Source: DASWIP01 sp036397635
GTDB lineage: Bacteria > Actinomycetota > AC-67
Assembly: GCA_036397635.1 (NCBI GenBank)
Contig: DASWIP010000023.1
Span: 1-31,051, forward strand
DNA length: 31,051 nucleotides
Direction: 5' to 3'
The notes under the pieces: model-generated
Told to the model about the DNA's origin: nothing
What the model saw: only the letters and a program-made list of their open reading frames with translations
Database searches by the model: none
Position numbers and translations under genes: made by a program
In this document: positions 6,678-15,716 of the stretch, piece after piece
Position numbering within the stretch: position 1 is the first letter of the stretch
Layout: the number at the start of each line of letters is the position of its first letter

Positions 6678-8936
6678 ATGACGCCGATGCGCAAGCGGAT
6701 GTATCGGAGAAGGAGTGCCTCGGCTCGAGCACTGATCGCCGGGACGGCGATCACGGCTGCGTTGACCACGCTGGGAGCCGTCGGGACGGAACCCCCCGCG
6801 GGATCAACGACCGAGCTTTCCATCCATGTGCGGTCCAACAGGGCAGATCTGGTCTCAGGCGGCGACGCCCTCGTCGAGGTCACCCTGCCTGCCGGGGCCG
6901 ACGTTGCCGACCTGACGGTTCGGATCGGCCTGCGAGAGGTAACCGATGCGTTCGCGCCTCGACAGGACGGTCGCATCATGGGACTCCTGGACGGACTCGA
7001 AGTCGGAGAGAACGACGTGGCCGCCGTCCTGTCCGATGGCCGAGCCGCACGGCTCACGATCACGAACCATCCCATCGGCGGCCCTGTCTTCGCCGGACCC
7101 CAGGTGCGGCCCTGGCTGTGCGAGACCGAACGCTACGGGCTTGGACCACCCACCGACGAGCAGTGCAATACCCCGCTCCGGTACGAGTTCCACTACAAGT
7201 CCTCGGTCACCGGCCAGTTCGGCCCCTACGACCCCCATCATCCACCACCGGACGTCGCGACGACCACGACCGACACCGGCGCGACCGTCCCCTACATCGT
7301 GCGCGTGGAGATCGGCGTGATGGATCGTGGCCCGTATCACATCGGTGTGCTGTACGACCCCAACGAACCGTGGGAGCCGTGGGCGCCGCAGCCCGGCTTC
7401 AACGGGAAGGCCTACGTGCAGTTCGGGGGCGACTGTGCGCCTCGACACCGGCAGGGATCACCTCGGGGAGTCTGGGAGGCGGAGACACCCGCACTCCACG
7501 ACCTAGCGCTCTCCCGTGGTTTCGCGGTCATGAACTCCAGCCTCAACCGGCAAGGCAACAACTGCAATCCCGTCGTGTCGGCCGAGGCGCTGATGATGCT
7601 CAAGGAGCACTTCATCGAGCGCTACGGGCCCATCCGCTACACGATGGGCTGGGGCTGCTCGGGTGGCGCGATCCAGCAACACATGATCGGCGCGAACTAT
7701 CCGGGCCTGTTGGACGGGATCATCCCCATCTGCAGTATCCCCGACATGGCGGTGCACCCCTTCGAGGATTGCCACCTCATGCAGCGCGTCTTCGATGAGG
7801 TTTCGCCGCACCTGTGGGCCGACCAGCAGCAGCAGGCCTTCGCGGCCGGGTTCGCGACCGTGACCACCTGCCGTATCTGGCAGCAACTCGCCACGGTGTA
7901 CCTCGATCCGGCTGAAGCAGCAGGATGTCTCTCGGGACCGTTCACGTTCGAGCCCGAGGGCCTCGGCCTCGAGCAACCCGACTGGGTGTACGACGCGGAG
8001 TCCAACCCCGATGGTGCCCGGTGCACCACGCAGGACTACGCGGTGTCTGTGTGGGGACGGCGTCCACCGGATGACTGGATGGGCCCCGAGCGGCGGATCG
8101 GACGCGGCTTCGCGAATAGGGCGTTCGACAACGTCGGTGTGCAGTATGGCCTCAAGGCGCTGCGGGCGGGCCTGATCCTCCCCGAGCAGTTCGTGGACCT
8201 CAACGAGAAGATCGGTGGCGTCGACATCGATCATCACCATCAGCCGGAGCGCTCCAGCGCCGACCCGATGGCCCTCGAGGTTGCCTATCGCAGCGGTCTC
8301 ATCGTGGATGCGACGGCGCTCGGTCGCGTCCCCATCATCGACGTGCGCGCGCCGGGCTACGCGGACCTTCACCCGAACGCCTACAGCTACGTCGTGCGCG
8401 CCAGGCTCGACCAGGCGAATGGGCACCATCGCAACCACATCATGTTCCTCGAACCAGGACCAGTTTTCGCGGGCGAAGCGAGCATGCGGATCGCGTTCGA
8501 CGTCATGGACCGCTGGCTCGAAGCCATCGAAGCGGATACGCGCGCGATACCGCTCGAGGAGAAAGTTGTCGGGAACAAGCCACCCGATGCCGTCGACACG
8601 TGCTTCGTCAACGCGGAGGCCGTCGCCCATGGGGAGGACTGTCACGCGCTGTACCCGCCGTTCGCCGACCCCAGACTCACCGCCGGGGCACCGCCGACCA
8701 ACGAGGTGATCGCATGCCGGCTCCGGCCGCTGGACCGTGACGACGACTACGGCCCTCTCGGATTCACCGACGAGCAGTGGACGCGGCTGCAGGCCGCGTT
8801 CCCCGCCGGTGTATGCGACTACTCGAGAGCGGGCGTCGGGAAACAACCCGCGGTCCCATGGCTGGACTACAGCGCAGGCCCTGGTGGCGTTCCGCTGGGC
8901 CCATCACCGGCCTCGGTGCCGATCACCGTGGACTAA
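6678..8936 (+). CDS. DUF6351 family secreted protein, predicted alpha/beta hydrolase
   Basis: The product is about 752 aa from ATG 6678 (6687 and 6654 are alternatives; none has a strong ribosome site). A basic start and hydrophobic stretch (SARALIAGTAITAALTTLGA) form a signal peptide. Segments such as RPWLCETERYGLGPPTDEQC, GPVFAGPQVRPW and the GKAYVQFGGDC block are what I recall of DUF6351. A nucleophile-elbow sequence GWGCSGGAIQQH (Ser about residue 328, GxSxG) and a late HHRNHIMF histidine region suggest an esterase or hydrolase fold. The substrate is unknown. It heads a run of three closely spaced genes for secreted proteins (12- and 1-base gaps), the last of which is a lipase. It is preceded by the palindromic operators and the LuxR-type regulator. 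Confidence 0.85.
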   Translation: MTPMRKRMYRRRSASARALIAGTAITAALTTLGAVGTEPPAGSTTELSIHVRSNRADLVSGGDALVEVTLPAGADVADLTVRIGLREVTDAFAPRQDGRIMGLLDGLEVGENDVAAVLSDGRAARLTITNHPIGGPVFAGPQVRPWLCETERYGLGPPTDEQCNTPLRYEFHYKSSVTGQFGPYDPHHPPPDVATTTTDTGATVPYIVRVEIGVMDRGPYHIGVLYDPNEPWEPWAPQPGFNGKAYVQFGGDCAPRHRQGSPRGVWEAETPALHDLALSRGFAVMNSSLNRQGNNCNPVVSAEALMMLKEHFIERYGPIRYTMGWGCSGGAIQQHMIGANYPGLLDGIIPICSIPDMAVHPFEDCHLMQRVFDEVSPHLWADQQQQAFAAGFATVTTCRIWQQLATVYLDPAEAAGCLSGPFTFEPEGLGLEQPDWVYDAESNPDGARCTTQDYAVSVWGRRPPDDWMGPERRIGRGFANRAFDNVGVQYGLKALRAGLILPEQFVDLNEKIGGVDIDHHHQPERSSADPMALEVAYRSGLIVDATALGRVPIIDVRAPGYADLHPNAYSYVVRARLDQANGHHRNHIMFLEPGPVFAGEASMRIAFDVMDRWLEAIEADTRAIPLEEKVVGNKPPDAVDTCFVNAEAVAHGEDCHALYPPFADPRLTAGAPPTNEVIACRLRPLDRDDDYGPLGFTDEQWTRLQAAFPAGVCDYSRAGVGKQPAVPWLDYSAGPGGVPLGPSPASVPITVD

Positions 8937-8948
8937 GGGGGAGAGATC

Positions 8949-9629
8949 ATGAGAGCGTTCATCATGGGAGCCGCGTTGCTCGGCCTCATCACCAGCGTCG
9001 CGCCGAGCAGCGCGGCGGAGGACGCGGTCGAGGAAACGGTGCTCGTTCGCTGGGTCTACGGCAGCCGTCACGGCGTAGCCATCGAAGGATCGTCGCAGGC
9101 CACGGTGGCAACCGCCGAAGGGACCAGCATGGTCGTGACAACGAGCGGCCTGCGGCCCGGCCACGCGTATACCCTGTGGTTCACCTTCTTCAACCACCCC
9201 GAGTACTGCACCTCGATCCCTCCCGTTCCGGGTGGCGAATTGCGCTGCGGTATGACGGATCTGCTGAACCCTTTGACTGACGGCTCTCTCGTGTTCGGAG
9301 ATGGTCTCGTCGCCACGGGAATCGACGACACCTTCGAAGGGTACCGCCCCATCGACGACTTCCCGGAGGGCGATGAGCAGATCGCCTATGGCACCGGCGT
9401 GCTGACTAACCCCCTTGGAGCCGAATACCAGGCAACGCTGCGCGACCACGGGTTGGCATCGGAGGACCCGCAGGAACTCGAGGCGCAGCTCACGACGCTC
9501 AACGGCGGATGCCACGAGGGTGAGGACGGGTTCCCCTGCCGCGACCAACAGGCGAGCGGATTCAGGATCCAGATGTACTTCGAGTGCTTCGAGGACGTTT
9601 CGTGCTTCACGCAGGAAGAGGGTCAGTGA
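8949..9629 (+). CDS. Cysteine-rich secreted protein of unknown function
   Basis: The product is 226 aa, with GGGGGAGAG upstream of the ATG. A signal peptide covers about residues 1-23 (MRAFIMGAALLGLITSVAPS, then SAA). The mature part begins with a strand-rich domain (TVLVRWVYGSRHGVAIEGSS, later TSGLRPGHAYTLWFTFFNHP) reminiscent of an immunoglobulin- or fibronectin-like fold. It has six cysteines (EYC, LRC, GGC, FPC, FEC, VSC) that could make three disulfides. It lies 12 bases after the DUF6351 gene and 1 base before the lipase gene, so it is very likely co-transcribed and co-secreted. I do not recognise a family. Confidence 0.8.
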   Translation: MRAFIMGAALLGLITSVAPSSAAEDAVEETVLVRWVYGSRHGVAIEGSSQATVATAEGTSMVVTTSGLRPGHAYTLWFTFFNHPEYCTSIPPVPGGELRCGMTDLLNPLTDGSLVFGDGLVATGIDDTFEGYRPIDDFPEGDEQIAYGTGVLTNPLGAEYQATLRDHGLASEDPQELEAQLTTLNGGCHEGEDGFPCRDQQASGFRIQMYFECFEDVSCFTQEEGQ

Positions 9630-9630
9630 G

Positions 9631-10953
9631 ATGATGCGTCCGCACAGGGACACGCGGTTCGGACGCGCGTCCGCTGCCGGCTTGCTGGCGCTTTCGCTCG
9701 TGATGGCATTGGTATTCGCACCAGCGGCTACTCACGCGGAAACGGACGACTGCGCCTTCTGGGATGAGCATCCCTCGACGGGGAGTGCCAACGAGGAGTA
9801 CTTGCCCGCTTCAGACCCCGATCCCTTCTACGCTCAGCCCGACCCGATGCCTTGCGCTCGGCTCGGCACGATCCTCGACGTACGGCCGATCATGTTCACT
9901 CCGACCCCGGGGCTAGCATCGCCCAACGAGGCATGGCACCTCTAGTTCCTGTCGACCGACCCCTTCGGTGCGCCGATCGCAGCAGTGGCCAGCGTCGTGA
10001 AGCCGCTGCCCGAAGTCGCGAGCGGAGCGCCCAAGCTTCTTGCGCACCAGTTCTTCGAGAACAGCCTCGGGAGCGTGTGTGCTCCATCGCACTCGGTCAC
10101 CGGGGGAGCGGACAACATGGAGAGCGCGAGCGCGTCGCCGTTCTACCTGGCCGGCCCCCTCGCGCTCGGGTGGACCCTGGTGATCCCTGACCACGAGGGG
10201 CCGCTATCCGCCTACCTCGCTCCGGTCGTCTCCGGGCGCATCACGCCGGACGCGATCCGAGCAGCCGAAGGCTTCACATCGCTGGATCTGGCCGGGTCTT
10301 CCACGCCTGTTGCTCTGTGGGGGTTCTCAAGCGGAGGGACCGCGAGCCTCTGGGCCGCTGCGTCAGCCCCGACCTACGCACCCGAACTGAGCATCGTCGG
10401 CGCCGCCGGCGGCAGTTCGGTCCTCGACTTGGAGCACCTCTTTGCCTCGGTCGATGGTCATCCAGTCTGGATGCGGTACGCGTTCAGCGCGATGATCGGC
10501 GTCACCCGCGTCCACGAAGACTTCGTACCGGTGGGTCTGTTGAACGAAATTGGGCTCGAGATGGCGAGTGCGGTGAAGGACGGCTGTAACGGCAATCGCA
10601 CCGACGGAGGGCTTCCGCCGTCAGGGCACTTCAGCGACTACATGACCGCGGATCCGTTCGTCCGCGACGAAGCCCTCGCTGTATTCGCGGCCACCAGGCT
10701 TCCCCAACCGGACGCGATCCCGACGACCGATATCTACCTGTACCACTCCACCGACGACGAGGGGGCACCGATGGCGGATGTCGATGCCGCCGCGCGCGCC
10801 TGGTGCGAGCACGGCACACGCGTGATCGTCAATGAGCTGCCGGGCACCCACATAACCTCTGGTTTCTCCGGAATGGCGGGAGCGGTTCGCTTCCTGGCGC
10901 GCGCGTTCGACGGGCTCGATCCGGAGCCACTCGGAACCGAACGCGGCTGCTAG
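9631..10953 (+). pseudogene. Secretory lipase interrupted by an in-frame TAG
   Basis: The frame is continuous from ATG 9631 to 10953 except for one TAG at 9943-9945. The first 104 residues carry a signal peptide (core ASAAGLLALSLVMALVFAPA) and the pre-domain. The rest (FLSTDPFGAPIAAVASVV onwards) matches secretory lipases of the LIP family, which normally read W-x-L-x-Y-R-S-T-D exactly where the stop falls, so an amino acid codon (for example CAG) seems to have become TAG. The remaining catalytic features are intact: nucleophile GFSSGG, acidic residue near YHSTDDEGAP, and histidine in LPGTHITSG. TAG is used as a normal terminator by other genes here (3616, 23549, 25104), so recoding is unlikely. 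Full length would be about 439 aa. Confidence 0.85.
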
Positions 10954-10979
10954 AAGGGGACTGCAGGAGGGAAGGAGCC

Positions 10980-11084
10980 ATGGCCGGCATCCTGCGCATC
11001 ATCGCTCTCGTGAGCGCGCTCGTCATCGTCGAGCACGTTCGCACGCGGATCGAGAAGCTCGCGCTGCTCCATCGCCGCCGCTGA
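10980..11084 (+). CDS. 34-aa predicted single-pass membrane peptide
   Basis: The ATG at 10980 is preceded by a strong purine-rich site (GGAGGGAAGGAG). The product has a hydrophobic segment (ILRIIALVSALVIV) followed by a basic tail (HVRTRIEKLALLHRRR), the layout of a small membrane peptide with a cytoplasmic positive end. It starts 26 bases after the lipase. No family is recognised; its support is the ribosome site and the composition. Confidence 0.45.
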   Translation: MAGILRIIALVSALVIVEHVRTRIEKLALLHRRR

Positions 11085-11146
11085 GACCCGGGACCCCCTC
11101 GGAGCTGATCGCCGGGATAGAGTCGCGGCATGGCGGAGGGGCTGAC

Positions 11147-14100
11147 GTGGTGATCGAGGAACTTGCCGGCCACGGCCGCGCGTTGCCCTCCGGGGTCGTG
11201 GCCTTTCTCTTCTCCGACATCGAGGGATCCACGCGCTTGCTGGCGACCCTCGGCGAGGCCTACAAGCCCCTGCTGGCCGACCACCGCCGGCTGCTGCGCG
11301 CGGTGTGGGCCGAGCGCGACGGGGCCGAGGTCGGTACCGAGGGCGACTCGTTCTTCGTTGCCTTCGCGCGGCCGTCGGACGCGATCCGGGCGGCGCGCGA
11401 CGCGCAGCTGGCGTTGGCCGAGCACGACTGGGGCGCTACGCCCGTCCGCGTGCGGATCGGACTGCACGCAGGCGAAGCCTCGCTGGAGGACGACGACTAC
11501 ACCGGCATGGCCGTGCACCTTGCGGCCCGCGTGTCGGCGGCAGCGCACGGCGGGCAGGTGCTGCTCACCGAGGCGTGTCGCGCGCTGGGAGCCGAGGCGC
11601 TCGGGGCCACGCTCGGCACGATGGACCTGGGCCCGCACCGGCTGAAGGACATCCCCGACGAGGTCGCCCTCCACCAACTCACGGGGGCCGGCCTGCGCGA
11701 CGACTTCCCGCCTCTGCGCACGATGGAGCGCTACCGGACGAACCCTGCCCGCGCAACTGACCAGCTTCGTCGGACGCGAGAACGAGGTGAATGAACTCGC
11801 AGAAGGGCTGACCGACGCGCGCCTGGTGTCGATCGTGGGGGTCGGCGGCGTCGGCAAGACGCGCTTGGCGCTGGAGATCGCCGCGCGCGCGCTGCCCCAG
11901 TTCCCCGACGGCGTGTGGCTCGCCGACCTCGCACCGGTCAAGGAGGTGGAGGGCCTGATGACCGAGGTCGCCGGCGCGGTCGGCGCGCGAGGAGCACGGC
12001 ACGCCGCTCGCCGACACCGTGCGCCGCTACCTGGCGCCGCGGGAGCTGCTGCTGGTGCTGGACAACTGCGAGCACCTGGTCGATGAGGCCGCCGCGGTGG
12101 CAGAGTCGATCCTGCAGGCCGCACCCAACGTGCGCATCCTTGCGACCACGCGCGAGGCTTTGGGCGTTCCCGGCGAGGTCGCGCACCGGATCGCATCGCT
12201 GGCCTCGCCCGGCGAGAATGTGACGAACCCCGACGAGATCGCCGCGTGCGACTGCCCGGCGCTGTTCGTCGCGCGCGCGGCGGCCGTCGTGCCCGGCTTC
12301 GTGCTCGGGCCCGACAACGCCGTCGCGGTCGCAGAGATCTGCCGGCGTCTGGACGGCATCCCCCTTGCCGTCGAGCTGGCCGCCGCGCGCGTCGCGATGA
12401 TGAACCCGGCGCAGATCGCCGATCGCCTGCACGACCGGTTCCGCCTGCTATCGGGCGGGCGGCGCACCGCCGTGGGACGGCAGCAGACGCTGCGCGCTGC
12501 CGTGGACTGGAGCTACCAGTTGCTCACCGGCGACGAGCGTGAGTTCCTCGACCGCCTCTCGGTGTTCGTGGGCGGCTGGTCGATCGAGTCGGCAGAGGCT
12601 GTGTGCGGCGAGGACCTGGACGTCCTCGGGGTGCTGGGCGCTCTGGTGTCGAAGTCGCTCGTGGTCGCCACGCCGGCACGCGAAGGGGTTCGGTACTCGC
12701 TCTTGGAGACGATCCGGCAGTACGCCGGGGAACGATTGCTGGAACGCGATCCGGCTCCCTATCACGACCGGCATGCCGCCACCTTCGCCGAGCTCGCCGA
12801 GCGCGCGGAGCCCGAGCTGTTCCAGCCCGACACCCTGTCGTGGCTGACGGTGCTCGACGCCGAGCTCGACAACATGCGCGCGGCCTACACGTGGGCGCTG
12901 GAAGGCGGCGACGGCGCCACCGCTCTGCGGATCGCCTCGGCGTTGTGGTCGTTCTGGTGGATGCGCGGCGCGTACCGGGAGGGCATCGAGCGCATCGACG
13001 CGGCTATGGACGCGCTGGGCTGGCCCGAGGATCTGTCCGGCGCACGCGCGCGGTGGCGGCGAGGCTTCCTGAACGCCTTCAGCGGCGGCGGCCCGCGTGC
13101 CTTCAGCGGCGACCTCGACGCCTTGGTGAGCCTCACCGAGGATGCGGAGCGAGTCTGCCGCGCGCTCGGGGATGAAGCCGGGCTGGCATACACCTACTGG
13201 TTCCAAGGCTGGATCGATCCGGATCGGTTCCACGCCGCGCTGGAGCAGTCGCGCGTGGCGGGCGATCCTCTCATCGAGACGTGGTCGCTCCTGCTGCTCG
13301 GCAGCCAGGTTGACTCCGACCCTGCGGCAGGACACGTCCAGCAGGCACTTGCGATCGCAGAGTCGCGCGGGGACATCTGGAACGTCGCGATGGCATCGAA
13401 CAACCTCGGAGCTGAGGACTGGCTCGAAGGCCGCCATCGCGATGCGCAGGAACGGATGGAGCGTGCAACGGCCATCTTCACCGAGATGGGCTCGGCCTTC
13501 GGTCAGACGCTCACGCTCGGCAATCTCACGCTGTGGGCACGGACCTCCGGTGACTTCGATCGGTTCGAGCAGATCTACGAACAGCTCACCGGGCTCCTCC
13601 TCGGCACGGAGAACGAGCGGATGCTCGGGCCCGTCACGGCAACGTTCGGCGCGATGGCCATGGACGCCGGCGACCTGGACGAGGCCGACCGCCGCTACGA
13701 ACGCGCAGTCGCGTTCGGCGCCGGCACCGCCCAAGCTGGCCCTGGACTGTTGGGCCGAGCCGACGTGGCGATCGCCCGCGGCGATCTGGCGGCTGCGAGC
13801 CGGTTCCTCGCCGACGTCGAGGACATGCCCGAACGTGCTCACGGCGCGCGCGGCTTGACGAGGCTCGCGTGGAAGGCGGGGCGCGCGAAACTCGCGTTCG
13901 CGGCGGACGACTTCGTTGAAGCGAGGCGTTGGATCAGCGACGGTGTGGGCGCGATCCCCGCCACATGGGGGAAAGCGCTGCTGTACACGTTCCTGGAGTT
14001 GCTGGCGCAGGCCGTCGCGTCCGAGCGACCGCGCGACGCAGCCCCTGCTCCTGGGGGCGGCCGATCGGTTCCGCGACATGTACCTCGACCGCCGTCACCC

Positions 14101-14254
14101 CTGGGACGCCGCAGCGCACGAAGCCCTCTGCCAGCGCCTGCGAGCTGCCCTCGGCGTGGAGTTCGACCAGGCGGTGGAGGCCGGAGCCGCGATGGGCGCC
14201 GAAGCCCTCCGCGACCTCGCCATCGCGCTGGCCTCCGAGGAGCAGCCCAGTTGA
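11147..14254 (+). pseudogene. Cyclase-domain/STAND ATPase regulator with three +1 frameshifts
   Basis: Read through three +1 shifts, the product is about 1035 aa: a class III nucleotide cyclase domain (FLFSDIEGSTRLLATLG, VGTEGDSFFVAF, VRIGLHAGEA), then FVGRENEVNELAEGL and a P-loop VGVGGVGKTRLAL, LLLVLDNCEHLVDEA, an NB-ARC-like region and C-terminal TPR-like helices. The shifts fall at about 11744 (extra C in CCC), about 11985-11990 (gcgcgcga) and about 14042 (extra C in CCCC); each resumes exactly where the family sequence continues. Both metal-binding Asp of the cyclase are present, but the usual Lys before GD is Gly and the transition-state Asn is His (VHLAAR), so cyclase activity is doubtful, as I recall for this subfamily. 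Start is GTG 11147 after GGAGGGG. Confidence 0.8.
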
Positions 14255-14366
14255 CGGCGCGTGGGCCGAGGTGGTCGAGCAAAGAGATTCAGGAGGCAGG
14301 AGTTGGCTGGCCTGGCGATGCGCTGCGAGCCGCGCGAACGAGTCGACTCGCGGGCACCGTCGGGAC

Positions 14367-15716
14367 CTACCGCGTCGGTGGCCGGCGGGGGCTGCGGAGC
14401 GTGCGCGGCGGGTCCTGCATGAATCGGGAACCCGCCAGCCCGAGTGTGGGGCCGATTTCGATGAATCGCCGCAAGCCGAACAACGGCAAGGGCGGGGAGA
14501 TGAGGAACCCTTGCAAGCGATCGACCCCGAGAGCGCGCAGCTCGAGGACCTGTTCGAAGCTCACGACCCCTTCGGCGATCACGACCATTCCGAGACTGTG
14601 GGCCAGCTTCGTGACGGCTTCGACGATCACGTAGTCATCGGGACGGCTTGCTACCGCGCTGATGAACTCGCGGTCGATCTTGACCGCGTCGAAAGGGTAG
14701 CGGTGAAGGTAGCTGATGGAGGAATAGTGGGTTCCGAAGTCGTCGAGCATGACCCGCGCGCCGAGTTGCCGCATCCTGTCCATGAATGGCTTCGCGTTTG
14801 ATCCCGTGACCTCGGAGGATTCGGTGATTTCGAAGGCGAAACGTTCCGGTGCCACGGCGGAGGCGTCGATGATAGAGGCGAAGTCCTCGGCGAGCTCCTC
14901 CCGGATAAGTTGGCGAGCGGCCACGTTCACTGAGCAGGAAAAGCCGTCCGGAAGGGACTTCTCGTGCTGGAGAGATCCGAGAGCGCTCGCGGCTTCCTGA
15001 AGTACCCACCGGCCGAGCGCATCCATGACTGAGGTGCGCTCCACGGCTGGAATGAAGGAGCTCGGAAAGACCAGTTCACCCTGTCGTCGCCATCGCACGA
15101 GCGCTTCAGCGCATACGAGCGAATAGTCGTCCGCCCGAACGATGGGCTGGTAGTGAAGTTCCATCTCTCCGGACGTGAGGGCCGAGCGTATCTCCTGTTG
15201 GAGCGCGTGCATGTTTGGCAGCGACTCCGCTCCCACTCCTTGCGCGACGAGCACACCTCGGCCCGTCGAGAGCGCGAGTCGTGCTTGATGAGCCGCGGAG
15301 CGGAGAAGTCTGTCGTCTTCGTAGGTCTCCGTCGCCACGGCGATGCCGATGCCGATCTCAAGCTCGATGGATCCCGCGTGGGTTCGTACGGGCGCGGATA
15401 GTTCGCGACTCAACTGCTTACCAAGATGGTCCGGGTCCGTGGTGGCCGCACAGACCGCGATCTTGTCGGTGGCGATCCTCGACGGACCGACTAACCACTC
15501 TCGCGCGATCAGGCGCACCAATAGCGCGGCGAGGATCTCGTCAGCGACCCGATACCCGAGCTCGATGGCGATCTCGTCGAATCCTCCGATGAGAACCACG
15601 ACCACTTGGTGCTCGCCATGCGGACGACGAGCCGCGACCCCGGCCAGGAACTGGTCGAGGTCGACGCCCCGGGGGCCGCCTCGACTGGGGCGACTACCGC
15701 CCGACTGTGGAGGCAT
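14367..15716 (-). CDS. Degenerate GGDEF / EAL c-di-GMP phosphodiesterase
   Basis: The product is 449 aa. The N-terminal ~165 residues are GGDEF-like (GFDEIAIELGYRVADEIL) but the signature is replaced by ATDKI, so no cyclase activity is expected. The C-terminal EAL domain looks catalytically complete: AEALVRW, SVNVAARQL, FEITESSE, LDDFGTHYSS, VKIDREF, AEGV and the QGF loop, which provide the metal and substrate ligands. It should hydrolyse cyclic di-GMP to pGpG, possibly tuned by the degenerate domain. Its ATG lies inside the last 23 bases of the upstream histidine kinase gene, so the two are almost certainly translated together. Its 3' end converges with the cyclase/STAND remnant across a 112-base gap in which I see no clear terminator. 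Confidence 0.92.
   Translation of the reverse strand: MPPQSGGSRPSRGGPRGVDLDQFLAGVAARRPHGEHQVVVVLIGGFDEIAIELGYRVADEILAALLVRLIAREWLVGPSRIATDKIAVCAATTDPDHLGKQLSRELSAPVRTHAGSIELEIGIGIAVATETYEDDRLLRSAAHQARLALSTGRGVLVAQGVGAESLPNMHALQQEIRSALTSGEMELHYQPIVRADDYSLVCAEALVRWRRQGELVFPSSFIPAVERTSVMDALGRWVLQEAASALGSLQHEKSLPDGFSCSVNVAARQLIREELAEDFASIIDASAVAPERFAFEITESSEVTGSNAKPFMDRMRQLGARVMLDDFGTHYSSISYLHRYPFDAVKIDREFISAVASRPDDYVIVEAVTKLAHSLGMVVIAEGVVSFEQVLELRALGVDRLQGFLISPPLPLFGLRRFIEIGPTLGLAGSRFMQDPPRTLRSPRRPPTR

Noticed and set aside
7503..8846. 447-codon antisense frame opposite the DUF6351 gene
   Set aside because: It has no motif, no ribosome site and a composition typical of antisense reading of a high-GC gene.
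9943..9945. Stop-codon recoding or readthrough at the lipase TAG
   Set aside because: Several intact genes in the window end in TAG, and no recoding structure or special downstream context is evident; a nonsense change or sequence error is simpler.
12448..14079. 543-codon antisense frame opposite the cyclase/STAND gene
   Set aside because: It is a compositional shadow; the plus strand has clear NB-ARC and TPR-like sequence across the same interval.
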